Of a stretch of 64,000 nucleotides of DNA, positions 10,817 to 20,702 are shown in pieces. The stretch's first letter is position 1. Each line of letters begins with the position of its first letter. Position numbers and translations under genes: made by a program. Origin of the DNA: Advenella mimigardefordensis DPN7 (GTDB taxonomy: Bacteria; Pseudomonadota; Gammaproteobacteria; Burkholderiales; Burkholderiaceae_B); NCBI RefSeq assembly GCF_000521505.1, contig NZ_CP003915.1:3534001-3598000 (forward strand), read 5' to 3'. Under the pieces are notes generated by a model, which ran no database searches, had not been told where the DNA came from, and was given only the letters and a program-made list of their open reading frames with translations.

Positions 10817-11719
10817 TCAACGGCCCGCTGCGCCGATACGCAATGCATTGAGCACCAACGAGAACGCAGTAGACGGCTGGCGACGACTGGGATAATAAAG
10901 ATGATAACCGGTAAAGGGCGGGCACCAGTCCTGCAATACAGACACAAGGCGACCCGATTCAATATGTGGCATCAGCTCGTCCTCGGGCAGCAAGGTGATA
11001 CCCAGCCCGGCCAGCGCAGCGTCCACCTGAGGCTGCGTGGTATTGAAGATCAGCGGGCCATCCACACGCACATTGACCTGCTTGCCGCGACGCTCGAAGT
11101 TCCATACGTACAGCCCGCCAGACGTTTGCATGCGCTGATTGATACAACGATGCGCCATGAGATCCTGCGGCTTGCGCGGCACCGGGTGCTCTGCAAAATA
11201 GTCTGGTGAAGCCACCACGGCCATACGCAAGGGCGGGCCGATGGGTACGGCAATCATGTCCTTGTCAATGGTATTGCCCAGGCGTACACCGGCATCGAAT
11301 CGATCCGCCACAATATCACGGAGGCCATAATTCACATCAAACTCCAGTTTGATATCCGGATACTCGCGCAACACAGGCACCAGCTTGGGCAACAGGATGG
11401 CCTGCAACACGTGATCGCCACAAGTGATCCTTACGGTGCCTGCCGGTTTGTCTCGCAGGGCGGTCAACTCATCCAGCTCGGCCTCGATTTCATCGAAACG
11501 ATGGCCGATAGCCAGCAACAAACGCTCGCCGGCGGGCGTCACCGACACACTGCGCGTTGTACGCGTCAGCAGGCGGATTTGCAGGCGGGACTCCAGACCG
11601 CTGACCGCCTGGCTTAGTGCCGATTGCGTGACACCTAGCCTTGCAGCGGCACGCGTAAAACTCCCTTCGCGCGCTACGGTCACAAAAGAGACAAGATCGT
11701 TCAGATTACGCCTGGCCAT
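10817..11719 (-). CDS. LysR-family transcriptional regulator
   Basis: A 300-residue LysR regulator. The N-terminal winged helix-turn-helix is clear (AAARLGVTQSALSQAVSGLE, residues about 23-42), followed by the two-lobed effector domain. The pattern RTTRSVSVTPAGERLL is typical of the group that often sits beside oxidoreductase and efflux genes. It is divergent from an MFS transporter and an alcohol dehydrogenase and is the likely regulator of that pair. No inducer can be read from the sequence. Confidence 0.88.
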   Translation of the reverse strand: MARRNLNDLVSFVTVAREGSFTRAAARLGVTQSALSQAVSGLESRLQIRLLTRTTRSVSVTPAGERLLLAIGHRFDEIEAELDELTALRDKPAGTVRITCGDHVLQAILLPKLVPVLREYPDIKLEFDVNYGLRDIVADRFDAGVRLGNTIDKDMIAVPIGPPLRMAVVASPDYFAEHPVPRKPQDLMAHRCINQRMQTSGGLYVWNFERRGKQVNVRVDGPLIFNTTQPQVDAALAGLGITLLPEDELMPHIESGRLVSVLQDWCPPFTGYHLYYPSRRQPSTAFSLVLNALRIGAAGR

Positions 11720-12062
11720 GCACTCAATTTCCTGTAAATTTTATTAATTAGTATAGCTTATAAGCCTTTTCAGCATTCATTAGCTAGTCATAACGCAGTG
11801 CTTTTGCCACAATACGTGCTATGAAAAAGTTGCTCTGTGCCGCCGCGATGCGTTTACGGTACGCCCTGTGGACGTTGATTAGCACCCCGATTCCGGGCTT
11901 GCTGGTTTTCAGTTCAGCGAACTTGTCCGGTGCGCCGGGTGCAGGGGCAACGCGCCTGTATAAGGCACGTTAGGGACACCTGCAAGCACACTGCCGCCGC
12001 CTCTTGCATGCAATGCATGCCCTGATCCAATTTAACTACGCGATCACCCATCAAAGAACACT
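11720..12062. other. LysR-MFS intergenic region
   Basis: A divergent promoter region of about 340 bases. Near the LysR start there are short AT-rich inverted motifs (ATTAATTAGTATAGCTTATAA region, 11743-11763) that could be LysR-binding sites. A 50-codon frame at 11821-11973 begins with ATG but has no ribosome site that I trust. It contains FSSANLSG, which recalls the C-terminal motif of YrdC/TsaC-type proteins, but it is far too short to call. No other feature is seen. Confidence 0.3.
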
Positions 12063-13277
12063 ATGACAACTGAAGTATTAGACCTGCCCCGCAACGCTAC
12101 CGAATCCGTCAGCGCAGCAGAAACCACCAGTGCCTATTGGAGCGGCGTTTTCGCGATGACACTGTGCGTCTTTGCGCTTATTGCGTCTGAATTTATGCCC
12201 GTCAGCCTGTTATCACCGATCGCCGCCGATCTGCGTGTTACCGAGGGCATGACCGGCCAGGGTATTGCCATATCAGGCGCCTTCGCCGTCATCACGAGCC
12301 TGTTTATCTCATCACTGGCCGGCGCGGTGAACAGAAAAACGCTGCTGCTGGTATTAACGACGCTGATGGCCATCTCCGGCGCGATCGTCGGACTGGCGCA
12401 AAACTATACGATCTATATGGCAGGACGCGCGCTCATTGGCGTAGTCGTTGGCGGATTCTGGTCTATGTCAACTGCGACAGCCATGCGACTGGTTCCAGCC
12501 TCCCAGGTACCACGAGCGCTGGCGATCTTCAACAGCGGCAATGCATTGGCTACCGTGGTGGCGGCCCCACTTGGCAGTTATCTGGGTGCGGTTGTCGGCT
12601 GGCGCGGCGCTTTCCTTTGCCTGGTGCCCGTTGCCCTGATTGCATTTGCCTGGCAATGGATCAGCCTGCCAGCCATGCCGGCCCGGCAGCGCAGCGGTGG
12701 CTCACTCAATATCTTCACATTGTTTCGCAGCAGGGTCGTCCGGTTAGGTATGCTGGGTGTCGGTATCTTTTTTATGGGACAGTTCACGCTTTTTACCTAT
12801 GTGCGGCCTTTCCTGGAAACCGTAACACAGGCTCAGGCTCCTGCGGTGACACTTGCGCTGCTTGTCATCGGCATCGCGGGCTTTATCGGCACCACAGTCA
12901 TCGGTACGGTATTAAAATGGCAGTTCTATACAACCCTTATTGCCATTCCCCTGTTGATGGCTGCCACCGCCCTTGCCCTGATCGTTTTTGGTGGCACTGT
13001 TGCTACCGCCATCAGTTTACTTGGCCTCTGGGGCTTCATCTCTACCGCTGCCCCCGTGGGCTGGTGGTCCTGGATCGCCCGCACGCTACCACAGGATGCA
13101 GAAGCAGCAGGAGGATTAATGGTCGCAATCATTCAGCTGTCCATTGCACTGGGCTCGACCCTGGGCGGCGTGCTGCTGGATCATGGTGGCTACCACAGTA
13201 CTTTTTTTGCAAGCGCAGGCCTGCTGCTGCTTGCGGCCCTGCTGATTTACCAGACCTCACGCTCGGATACGGTATAA
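12063..13277 (+). CDS. MFS transporter, DHA1 (drug or sugar efflux) type
   Basis: A 404-residue major facilitator with about 12 membrane helices. The first helix ends ALIASEFMPVSLLSPIAADL, a signature of the arabinose/purine-ribonucleoside exporter group (YdhP, NepI, SotB). This group usually exports small metabolites or drugs by proton antiport in the inner membrane. It is divergent from the LysR gene and ends about 37 bases before the alcohol dehydrogenase, so the two probably form an operon. The substrate cannot be told. Confidence 0.85.
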   Translation: MTTEVLDLPRNATESVSAAETTSAYWSGVFAMTLCVFALIASEFMPVSLLSPIAADLRVTEGMTGQGIAISGAFAVITSLFISSLAGAVNRKTLLLVLTTLMAISGAIVGLAQNYTIYMAGRALIGVVVGGFWSMSTATAMRLVPASQVPRALAIFNSGNALATVVAAPLGSYLGAVVGWRGAFLCLVPVALIAFAWQWISLPAMPARQRSGGSLNIFTLFRSRVVRLGMLGVGIFFMGQFTLFTYVRPFLETVTQAQAPAVTLALLVIGIAGFIGTTVIGTVLKWQFYTTLIAIPLLMAATALALIVFGGTVATAISLLGLWGFISTAAPVGWWSWIARTLPQDAEAAGGLMVAIIQLSIALGSTLGGVLLDHGGYHSTFFASAGLLLLAALLIYQTSRSDTV

Positions 13278-13314
13278 CACGCCTGAGCCTCATCAACTTT
13301 TAAGGATGAATACC

Positions 13315-14364
13315 ATGAAAGTCAAAGCCTATGGCGCCCATGCGGGCGATCTTCCCCTCGAATCCCTGGACATTACCCGTCGCGCGCCGGGTGCACACGA
13401 CGTGCAGATCGACATCGCCTATTGTGGCGTGTGTCACTCCGATCTTCACCAGGTACGTTCTGAATGGGCCGGCACGCTCTACCCCTGCGTACCGGGACAT
13501 GAGATCGTTGGTCGCGTAACAGCGGCAGGCGCACACGTTTCGAACTTCAAAGTCGGCGATCTGGTTGGCGTTGGCTGCATTGTAGACAGCTGCCAGCATT
13601 GCGATGATTGCGCTGAAGGGCTGGAAAATTATTGCGACAATATGATCGGCACCTACAACTTTCCGACAGCCGATGCGCCCGGCCATACATTGGGCGGTTA
13701 TTCCCAACAGATCGTAGTGCATGAACGCTATGTACTGCACGTCCGCCATCCTGAAGCGCAACTGGCTGCTGTCGCGCCGCTCTTGTGCGCCGGCATCACC
13801 ACTTATTCGCCGTTGCGCCACTGGAATGTCGGTCCGGGCAAAAAAGTAGGTGTTGTGGGCATCGGCGGCCTGGGCCACATGGGTATCAAAATTGCACATG
13901 CAATGGGCGCGCATGTAGTGGCCTTTACCACCTCCGAGTCCAAGCGTGAAGATGCCCGGGCGCTGGGGGCAGACGAAGTCGTGGTATCGCGTAATGCAGA
14001 AGAAATGCAGGCCCACGCCAACAGCTTCGATATGATCCTCAACACCGTAGCCGCACCACATAGCCTGGATGAATTTCTGAGCTTGCTTAAACGTGACGGT
14101 GCATTAACGCTGGTCGGTGCACCCGCTACACCACACCCATCGCCAGAGGTGTTCAACCTGATCACGAAACGGCGCACACTGGCCGGCTCCATGATTGGCG
14201 GCATTCCAGAGACTCAGGAAATGCTGGATTTCTGCGCTGAACACGGTATCGTCGCAGACATCGAGCTTATCAGTGCGAATCAGATCAATGATGCGTACGA
14301 ACGCATGCTCAAGAGCGACGTGAAGTATCGCTTTGTGATCGATAACGCCACGCTGGCCGCGTGA
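13315..14364 (+). CDS. Zinc-dependent NAD(P) alcohol dehydrogenase, YahK/cinnamyl alcohol type
   Basis: A medium-chain alcohol dehydrogenase of 349 residues that reduces aldehydes or oxidises alcohols in the cytoplasm. The catalytic zinc site is seen as CGVCHSDLH and GHEIVG. The structural zinc cysteines lie in the stretch CQHCDDC followed by a later Cys (ENYC). The cofactor fold has VGVVGIGGLGHMG. Length and motif order match YahK-like NADPH-preferring aldehyde reductases. ATG 13315 has AAGGA about nine bases upstream; an ATG at 13306 is too close to that site. A strong terminator follows. Confidence 0.88.
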   Translation: MKVKAYGAHAGDLPLESLDITRRAPGAHDVQIDIAYCGVCHSDLHQVRSEWAGTLYPCVPGHEIVGRVTAAGAHVSNFKVGDLVGVGCIVDSCQHCDDCAEGLENYCDNMIGTYNFPTADAPGHTLGGYSQQIVVHERYVLHVRHPEAQLAAVAPLLCAGITTYSPLRHWNVGPGKKVGVVGIGGLGHMGIKIAHAMGAHVVAFTTSESKREDARALGADEVVVSRNAEEMQAHANSFDMILNTVAAPHSLDEFLSLLKRDGALTLVGAPATPHPSPEVFNLITKRRTLAGSMIGGIPETQEMLDFCAEHGIVADIELISANQINDAYERMLKSDVKYRFVIDNATLAA

Positions 14365-14482
14365 TTCGTAGCATGACATACCGGTGAAGGCACGCAAGAG
14401 GCAGCCAGACTAATCAACATCCTGCCTGGTTGTCCTGCAATCGTTGCAGTCAACGCAATTGCTGCGCTATTTAAAACCAAAA

Positions 14483-14524
14483 AATCGCCCCGGATGACAT
14501 CTGTCTTCCGGGGCGATTGCTTTT
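14483..14524. terminator. Bidirectional terminator between adh and iorB
   Basis: A 12-base-pair perfect stem (AATCGCCCCGGA / TCCGGGGCGATT) lies between convergent genes. It is followed by GCTTTT on the plus strand and preceded by an A run that gives a T run on the minus strand, so it can serve both sides. Confidence 0.85.
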
Positions 14525-14540
14525 AACCGTACTTTCCTGC

Positions 14541-16781
14541 TCAGCTCAATTTAAACGGAAGCGTGCGCAAAGGCTTGCCGGTAATACTGGCAATAGCATT
14601 GGCAAAGGCCGGCGCCAACGGTGGCAGACCCGGTTCCCCCATGCCAGTGGGAGGCTCCGCGCTGGGCACAATATGCACGGCGATTTCCGGCGCGTCGGTA
14701 ATCCGCGGCACGCTGAAGTCACCGAAATTACTCTGCTGCACCACGCCATCTTTCAATGTAATGGCAGCGCCCGGCAGGCACATCGACAGCCCCATGATGG
14801 CCGCCCCCTGCACCTGAGCTTCCACGCTGCGCGGGTTGACGGTCAGATTACAGTGTACGCCGGCAGTCGCCCGATGCAGCACGGGCTTGCCATCCTTAAC
14901 CGACGCCTCTACCACATACGCCACCACAGAGCTGAAGGATTCATGCACAGCGACGCCCCAGGCACGGCCTTCTGGCAAAGCGGTCTTGCCATAGCCACTA
15001 TGCTCTACGGCCAATTGCAACGCTGCCTTGTGGCGCGGGCTTTTGTCGCCAAAGAGTGCCATACGATAGGCAACCGGGTCCTGTTTGGTCGTCCGCGCAA
15101 TATCGTCGATCAGCGTTTCCATGACGAAAGCCGTATGCGTAGAGCCGACGCTACGCCACCACAATACGGGCACATTCACTTTGGGGTGATGTACCGTCAA
15201 CTGCATCGGTATTGGGTATGGGTCACGCATGCCTTCAGTTGCCGTTGAGTCGATACCGTTTTTGATCATGGATTCGAGCGGTGTACCGGCGACAATGGAT
15301 TGTCCCACCAGCGCGTGTTCCCAGGCCAGCACTTTGCCGTTGTCGTCAAAGCCGATACGGGCGCGATGCAAATGCACAGGACGGTAGTAGCCGCCCTTGA
15401 TGTCGTCTTCGCGGCTCCATAACGTACGGATAGGCGCATCCAGACCTGCCGTCCTTGCGGCCTTGGCCACTTCGCAGGCAAGCACAACGAAATCGCTCGT
15501 ACCCACACCGCGTCGGCCAAACCCGCCGCCGGCGGTTTGTACATGCACCTGAATCTGCTCAGGCTTAAGACCCAGGACACGGGCAGCAGCCATGGCATCA
15601 AAGCCCGGCATCTGCGTACCCACCCACAATTGCGCACCTTTCTCTGTCGTCTGAACGGTGCAGTTCAACGGCTCCATGGGCGCGTGAGCCAGATACGGGA
15701 ACACAAATTCGGCATCCAGCTTATGTGCCGCTGAAGCCAGAGGTGACATATCAGCTTCGTACAGGCGAGGGCCAGGCGTTTCTGCCATTTCCCGGTACTG
15801 AGTCAGTTGTTTTTCGCTGTCTACTTTCTCTACGGTGGACGTATCCCATTGCAGTTTAAGCGCATCGCGCCCCTGCCTGGCTTGCCAGTAGCCCTCGGCA
15901 ATAACGGCTACACCCTGCCCGCCGCCATCAACAGCAACGCGCAGTACCGCCTTGACACCCTTGACGGCGCGCGCCGCCGCATCATCCATAGACGCCAGCT
16001 TGCCGCCGAATACGGGTGGGTGCGCCACCACTGCAGTCAGTTGTCCCGGCAAATTCATATCGATACCGAAATCCTGCTGGCCGCTGCTCTTGGCTTTTGC
16101 ATCGATCCGGGTCGTTGCTTTGCCAATAATGCGGAAATCTTTTGGGTCTTTCAATGTCACTTTCTCCGGCACAGGCAGCGCCATTGCAGCTTCGGCCAAC
16201 TCCCCATAACCGGCCTTGCGGCCATCGGAGCCCAGCACAACCCCCTCTTGCGTGCGCAGGCTGGCGACCTCTACATTCCAGCGTTGTGCTGCCGCAGACA
16301 TCAGCATGGCCCGGGCGCGGGCGCCCAGCTCACGGTATTGGGTATAGCTGTGCTTGATGGAAGTAGAACCACCCGTCAGGTGCATACCAAAAAGCGGATC
16401 CTGGTAGGCCACATCGTTGCTGCCGTTGCTGCTGCGCACGAGACTCCAGTCGGCATCAAGCTCTTCGGCCAGAATCATCGGCAAGCCAGTCTGCACGCCC
16501 TGACCAAATTCGAGGCGGTTGATCGTCACGGTTACCTCGCCGCTGGGTGCAATATGCACGAATGCAGACGGTTGCTGACCAGGCTTAAGCACTGAGGCGG
16601 CAGTGCCTTCCGCTTCCTGCGCCATGAGCATGTGGGGAAACGCGCCTATCGCCAGGCCACCGGCGCCGACGATTTTCAGAAAACGGCGCCGGGCCAGCGG
16701 CGGGCGGCTGGCCGTCTGGCCCTGTTCAAGAATATGTTGCAGTGCGCGTGGCAACTCGCTATGAAATGTAGTGTTCGACAT
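14541..16781 (-). CDS. iorB: Isoquinoline 1-oxidoreductase-type molybdopterin subunit (aldehyde oxidase family)
   Basis: A 746-residue molybdopterin-binding subunit. A twin-arginine-like signal (RRRFLKIVGAGG near residue 32) suggests export to the periplasm after cofactor loading. The substrate cofactor block EFGQGVQTGLPMILAEELDA and the C-terminal GMGEPG with its catalytic glutamate are intact, unlike the degenerate domain in the nic cluster. Enzymes of this family hydroxylate N-heterocycles or, more often, oxidise aldehydes, passing electrons to a cytochrome. No cytochrome gene is adjacent. It is translated after the iron-sulfur subunit with a 12-base gap. The symbol reflects family only; the substrate is not known. 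Confidence 0.85.
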   Translation of the reverse strand: MSNTTFHSELPRALQHILEQGQTASRPPLARRRFLKIVGAGGLAIGAFPHMLMAQEAEGTAASVLKPGQQPSAFVHIAPSGEVTVTINRLEFGQGVQTGLPMILAEELDADWSLVRSSNGSNDVAYQDPLFGMHLTGGSTSIKHSYTQYRELGARARAMLMSAAAQRWNVEVASLRTQEGVVLGSDGRKAGYGELAEAAMALPVPEKVTLKDPKDFRIIGKATTRIDAKAKSSGQQDFGIDMNLPGQLTAVVAHPPVFGGKLASMDDAAARAVKGVKAVLRVAVDGGGQGVAVIAEGYWQARQGRDALKLQWDTSTVEKVDSEKQLTQYREMAETPGPRLYEADMSPLASAAHKLDAEFVFPYLAHAPMEPLNCTVQTTEKGAQLWVGTQMPGFDAMAAARVLGLKPEQIQVHVQTAGGGFGRRGVGTSDFVVLACEVAKAARTAGLDAPIRTLWSREDDIKGGYYRPVHLHRARIGFDDNGKVLAWEHALVGQSIVAGTPLESMIKNGIDSTATEGMRDPYPIPMQLTVHHPKVNVPVLWWRSVGSTHTAFVMETLIDDIARTTKQDPVAYRMALFGDKSPRHKAALQLAVEHSGYGKTALPEGRAWGVAVHESFSSVVAYVVEASVKDGKPVLHRATAGVHCNLTVNPRSVEAQVQGAAIMGLSMCLPGAAITLKDGVVQQSNFGDFSVPRITDAPEIAVHIVPSAEPPTGMGEPGLPPLAPAFANAIASITGKPLRTLPFKLS

Positions 16782-16793
16782 GCAAGGCTCCGA

Positions 16794-17267
16794 TCAGGCA
16801 AGGGTTTGGGCAGCATCGGCAATAGCAGCGCGGATGCGTGTATAGGTGCCGCAACGGCAAATGTTGCCGGCCATAGCTGCGTCAATTTCCGCAGCAGTGG
16901 GCGGATTACCCTTTGGTCTGGTTTTGAGAAAGGCGGTTGCGCTCATGATCTGGCCGCTTTGGCAGTAGCCGCACTGCGCCACATCATGCTTGACCCAGGC
17001 CGCATGAACAGCGGCACCCACAGCATCGCTGCCGTCGGTTACCGCTTCGATGGTGGTGATTTTTTTCCCCTGGACAGCCGAAATCGGCGTGACACAGGAC
17101 CGGATGGCCTGCCCGTCCAGATGTACGGTACAGGCGCCGCACAGAGCAGCGCCACAGCCGAATTTGGTTCCGGTCATATCCAGCGAATCGCGCAAGGCCC
17201 AAAGCACCGGCGTACCAGGATCGACGTCAACAGTATGGTCACTGCCATTGATATTGAGGGTACTCAT
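16794..17267 (-). CDS. iorA: Isoquinoline 1-oxidoreductase-type [2Fe-2S] subunit
   Basis: A 157-residue iron-sulfur partner of the molybdopterin subunit downstream. The ferredoxin cluster is shown by CGAALCGACTVHLDG with a later Cys, and the second cluster by QCGYCQSG and NICRCGTYTRI. The start is the ATG at 17267 (MSTLNING); the open frame runs upstream to 17366 but the extra stretch does not resemble the family. Gene order 2Fe-2S then molybdenum subunit is usual. An AraC regulator lies upstream on the same strand and may control the pair. Confidence 0.87.
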   Translation of the reverse strand: MSTLNINGSDHTVDVDPGTPVLWALRDSLDMTGTKFGCGAALCGACTVHLDGQAIRSCVTPISAVQGKKITTIEAVTDGSDAVGAAVHAAWVKHDVAQCGYCQSGQIMSATAFLKTRPKGNPPTAAEIDAAMAGNICRCGTYTRIRAAIADAAQTLA

Positions 17268-17647
17268 GATGAGATAGCTCTCCGTATTTAAATTGCATCT
17301 GAAATTCGCAACGACTGACCGCGAAGCAGAATGGAGGGGGAAGGAAAAAAGGAACAGGCACGTCACTGATCATCGCGCAACGCACAAACCGCCATTGCCT
17401 GATCTGCTATTGCAGATGACCGGATCAGTCCGACACGGAGCAAACACGAGGTGGTACCCGCACGCAGCGCCACAGCAGACAGCTTGCCTGGGATGTCAAA
17501 TGATTATAAATTCGAAAGCACAGGACAAATTGCCCAATTCTCTGTAATTTTTGCCTGATCCGCTGAACCAATTAAATTTTGCAAATACGCGCCGGATGCG
17601 CACAATGCTGCAATGCACACAATTGCAATGCACGCAACGACAAGGCC
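17268..17647. other. Intergenic region between iorA and the AraC gene
   Basis: About 380 bases containing the iorA promoter region. From 17600 to 17640 there are imperfect repeats of the words AATGCA and CAATG/GCACG. I see no gene, strong hairpin or other signal. Confidence 0.3.
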
Positions 17648-18538
17648 CTACTGAGAAGACGGGCTTGCACTCACTCGCATACGCCGGACATCACGGTGAG
17701 GCGGTTCGCCAAACAGGCGGCTATATTCTCGATTAAATTGGGATGCGCTTTCATATCCCACCAGCCCGCCCACATGCCCGGCATCCAGATTCTGGTTGAG
17801 CATCAATTGGCGCGCCTGCTGCAGGCGCAGTTGCTTTTGAAACTGCAATGGGCTCATGCCGGTAATGGCGCGAAAATGGTGCCTGAACGTAGATGATCCC
17901 ATTCCCGCATAGGCCGCCAGTTCATCAACGTGCATCGGAAGGGTGTAGTTCTGTTTGAGCCAGGTGACGGCCCGGGCAATTTTCTGACTGGGCGATCCTA
18001 CCGCCACCAAATGCAATAATTGCGGACCGTGAGGACCGGTCAGCAGTCGGATCGTGATCTCCTGTTGAATCAACGGCGCCAGGCGAGGTGCCAGCGCTGG
18101 CTCATTCAGCAAATTGACCAGACGGATCAGGGCATCGGTCAGTGCATTATCCAGTGCCTGAACCGTAACTGGCTGACAGGTGCTGTCTTTTTCCGGCCGC
18201 AGCAATTGCATTTCAGTTGCCATCTGCACAATCGAATGAGCATCCAGCGCCAGCATCAGGCCAAGAAACGGCTCTCGCTGGCTGGCCTGAGTGATGCATG
18301 AAAAGACAGGCAGATCCATGGTGGCCAGCAGACACTGACCCGGTCCGTACTCAACGACCCGGTCTGCAAGCGTAACCTGCTTGGCGCCCTGCACAACCAC
18401 ACCCAGGCCAAAACCATAGACGCAATGCAGCGGCTCGGTGGGTGATTGACGGCGATGAAACGAGAGTGCCGCAATAGGCGTCGCGTGATCCCCGTCGATC
18501 TGGGCAAAGGCATTAATCGCTTGTGCCAGCGCACTCAT
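17648..18538 (-). CDS. AraC-family regulator with AraC_N cupin domain
   Basis: A 296-residue regulator. The N-terminal half is an AraC_N-type sensory cupin (YGFGLGVVVQGAKQVTL), and the C-terminal 100 residues hold two helix-turn-helix motifs (VDELAAYAGMGSSTFRHHFR and VGGLVGYESASQFNREYSR). This subfamily, which includes E. coli YqhC, commonly responds to reactive aldehydes and controls aldehyde reductases. The neighbours here are an aldehyde oxidase-type enzyme and, beyond a terminator, a YahK-like dehydrogenase, which fits that role by inference. Confidence 0.88.
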   Translation of the reverse strand: MSALAQAINAFAQIDGDHATPIAALSFHRRQSPTEPLHCVYGFGLGVVVQGAKQVTLADRVVEYGPGQCLLATMDLPVFSCITQASQREPFLGLMLALDAHSIVQMATEMQLLRPEKDSTCQPVTVQALDNALTDALIRLVNLLNEPALAPRLAPLIQQEITIRLLTGPHGPQLLHLVAVGSPSQKIARAVTWLKQNYTLPMHVDELAAYAGMGSSTFRHHFRAITGMSPLQFQKQLRLQQARQLMLNQNLDAGHVGGLVGYESASQFNREYSRLFGEPPHRDVRRMRVSASPSSQ

Positions 18539-18698
18539 GGAATGACCTCTGAAATAGTTGATGTCTTGGAAAAAGCAGATGCAGTGAAGATACCAGGCTG
18601 CTTTCGGCTAGCCTCTCACATACTACCAGATCGGCACGCCACCACTGCCAGTGGCAACGCGCGCTGGCCAACATAGTCATCATTCGGACAGAGTCTCT

Positions 18699-20384
18699 TC
18701 AGAACTTGTCCAGCACCGCTCCAGTGCTTGCCGTTGAGGCATTGAATGCAAACTTGGCCTGCACGCCTCTCGTGTAACGCGGCCTGGGCGCCGTCCACCG
18801 TGCCCGCCGCACCTCAATGTCAGCCTCGGGCACATTCAATTGCAATAATAGTTGATGTGCATCGATCGTAATGGAATCACCTTCCTGCACCAGAGCGATG
18901 GTACCACCTACGGCCGCTTCCGGTGTGACATGACCCACGACCATTCCCCACGTTCCGCCCGAGAAGCGGCCGTCGGTGATCAGGCCGACCGAGTCGCCCA
19001 GGCCCGCACCAATCAACGCGCCAGTGGGAGCCAGCATTTCCGGCATGCCGGGGCCGCCCTTTGGGCCCAGGTAACGCAGCACCATGACGTCACCAGCCTT
19101 GATTTTGCCATCCAGAATCGCCTGCAGCGCCGACTGCTCATCATCGAAGACCCGCGCCGGGCCGGTAATCACAGGATTTTTCAGGCCGGTAATTTTAGCG
19201 ACCGCACCCTCGGGTGACAGATTGCCTTTCAAAATGGCCAGGTGGCCCTGCTTGTACAAAGCCTGCTCGATCGTTCTGATCACCTGCTGATCTGCCGCTG
19301 GTGTATCCGGCACCCTCTCAAGCATCTGAGCGATGGTCTGGCCTGTAATCGTAATGCAATCGCCGTTGATTAAACCAGCATTGAGCAGAATCTTCATGAC
19401 CTGCGGCACACCACCCGCCTTGTGAAAATCCACAGCAAGGTATTGCCCGCTAGGCTTAAGATCACAAATCACCGGCACCCGCTGACGCACGCGCTCGAAA
19501 TCATCGATGCTCCAGTCGACACCGGCCGCATGGGCGATGGCCAGCATATGCAATACCGCATTGGTCGAGCCGCCGGTTGCCATGATAACGCTGACGGCAT
19601 TTTCGATAGACTGGCGGGTCACGATATCGCGCGGCTTCAGGTCCTGCTCGATGGCCTTGAGCAGCACCCGGGCCGATTCACCGGCAGAATCGGTTTTTTC
19701 GTCATGCACATTGGCCATGGTCGACGATGACGGCAGGCTCATGCCCATGGCTTCAAACGCAGAACTCATGGTGTTGGCGGTGTACATGCCACCGCAGGAG
19801 CCCGGGCCGGGAATGGCATGCAGTTCGATCTGCCGCAGGTCCTCATCGCTCATGCGACCCGCTGCATTCTCGCCTACGGCCTCGAACACACTGACGATAT
19901 TCAGATCCTTATTGTTAAGGCGCCCTGGCAAAATCGTGCCGCCGTACACATAGATGGCGGGCACGTTCGCGCGCAGCATGCCCATCATGCCACCAGGCAT
20001 GTTCTTGTCACAGCCACCGATAACCACGACACCATCCATCCACTGGCCCTGTACACAGGTTTCCACGCAGTCGGCAATGACCTCACGCGACACCAGCGAA
20101 TACTTCATGCCTTCTGTCCCCATGGCCATGCCATCGGAGATGGTGGGCGTACCAAACACCTGCGCATTGCCGCCCGAGGCCTCGATCGCCGCAATCGCCG
20201 CATCGGCCAGTTTCTGCAAGCCGCTGTTACAGGGCGTGATCGTGCTATAGCCATTGGCCACGCCGACCATGGGCTTGACGAAGTCTTCTTCCTTGTATCC
20301 CAGCGCGTAGTACATGGAGCGATTTGGCGCGCGAGCCGGGCCTTGTGTAATATTTGCGGAGCGCAGACGTTTGGGCGAATTCAT
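18699..20384 (-). CDS. ilvD: Dihydroxy-acid dehydratase
   Basis: A 561-residue IlvD, which converts 2,3-dihydroxy-isovalerate and its methylvalerate homologue to 2-keto acids in valine and isoleucine synthesis. Cluster and active-site blocks are evident: [23 protein letters not shown] and the C-terminal [20 protein letters not shown]. The start is ATG 20384, with AAGGAAGG just upstream; the open frame extends to 20435 without family resemblance. It appears to be a single-gene unit. The closely related sugar-acid dehydratases are less likely because the IlvD motifs match throughout. Confidence 0.93.
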   Translation of the reverse strand: MNSPKRLRSANITQGPARAPNRSMYYALGYKEEDFVKPMVGVANGYSTITPCNSGLQKLADAAIAAIEASGGNAQVFGTPTISDGMAMGTEGMKYSLVSREVIADCVETCVQGQWMDGVVVIGGCDKNMPGGMMGMLRANVPAIYVYGGTILPGRLNNKDLNIVSVFEAVGENAAGRMSDEDLRQIELHAIPGPGSCGGMYTANTMSSAFEAMGMSLPSSSTMANVHDEKTDSAGESARVLLKAIEQDLKPRDIVTRQSIENAVSVIMATGGSTNAVLHMLAIAHAAGVDWSIDDFERVRQRVPVICDLKPSGQYLAVDFHKAGGVPQVMKILLNAGLINGDCITITGQTIAQMLERVPDTPAADQQVIRTIEQALYKQGHLAILKGNLSPEGAVAKITGLKNPVITGPARVFDDEQSALQAILDGKIKAGDVMVLRYLGPKGGPGMPEMLAPTGALIGAGLGDSVGLITDGRFSGGTWGMVVGHVTPEAAVGGTIALVQEGDSITIDAHQLLLQLNVPEADIEVRRARWTAPRPRYTRGVQAKFAFNASTASTGAVLDKF

Positions 20385-20702
20385 AGCCTTCCTTGAATCG
20401 GACAATGTGGACAGGGACCGGTACGACCGGCACACATGAGTGACACCTGTCCAGTTTACATCCTTACCGGTCGCGCAGGTGCGCTATGCAACCGTAAGCA
20501 TGAAGGCAGCAATCCATTTCGATTGGAATTTTTTGTTTTGTCAGTGGCTGGTACCGCAAAAATAACGCACGCTAAGCACATATTAGCGCACATCGGGATA
20601 CGGCACACACTGCCCTATCCCGATCTATGTCATACGCAATAGTGCGTTATGGACCGATGACGCCTGCATCCGTCCGACGCTACTATTGCCCTGGCCTGTA
20701 AT
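20385..20702. other. ilvD upstream region with nested inverted repeats
   Basis: This 318-base gap contains an outer inverted repeat, ATAACGCAC at 20562-20570 and GTGCGTTAT at 20642-20650. It encloses an inner hairpin, ATCGGGATA at 20592-20600 and TATCCCGAT at 20616-20624. On the minus strand the outer arm runs into TTTTT, so the element may terminate the lipoprotein transcript, or be the 3' part of a small RNA. The ilvD promoter must lie between 20385 and about 20560. Confidence 0.4.

Noticed and set aside
11821..11973. 50-codon ORF with a YrdC/TsaC-like FSSANLSG motif
   Set aside because: Too short for that family, no convincing ribosome site, and the match is a single short motif in a promoter region.
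20451..20540. tRNA-like pattern upstream of ilvD
   Set aside because: The stretch has a T-arm-like GCAATCCATTTCGATT segment, but I could not build an acceptor stem, an anticodon arm or a CCA-adjacent pairing.
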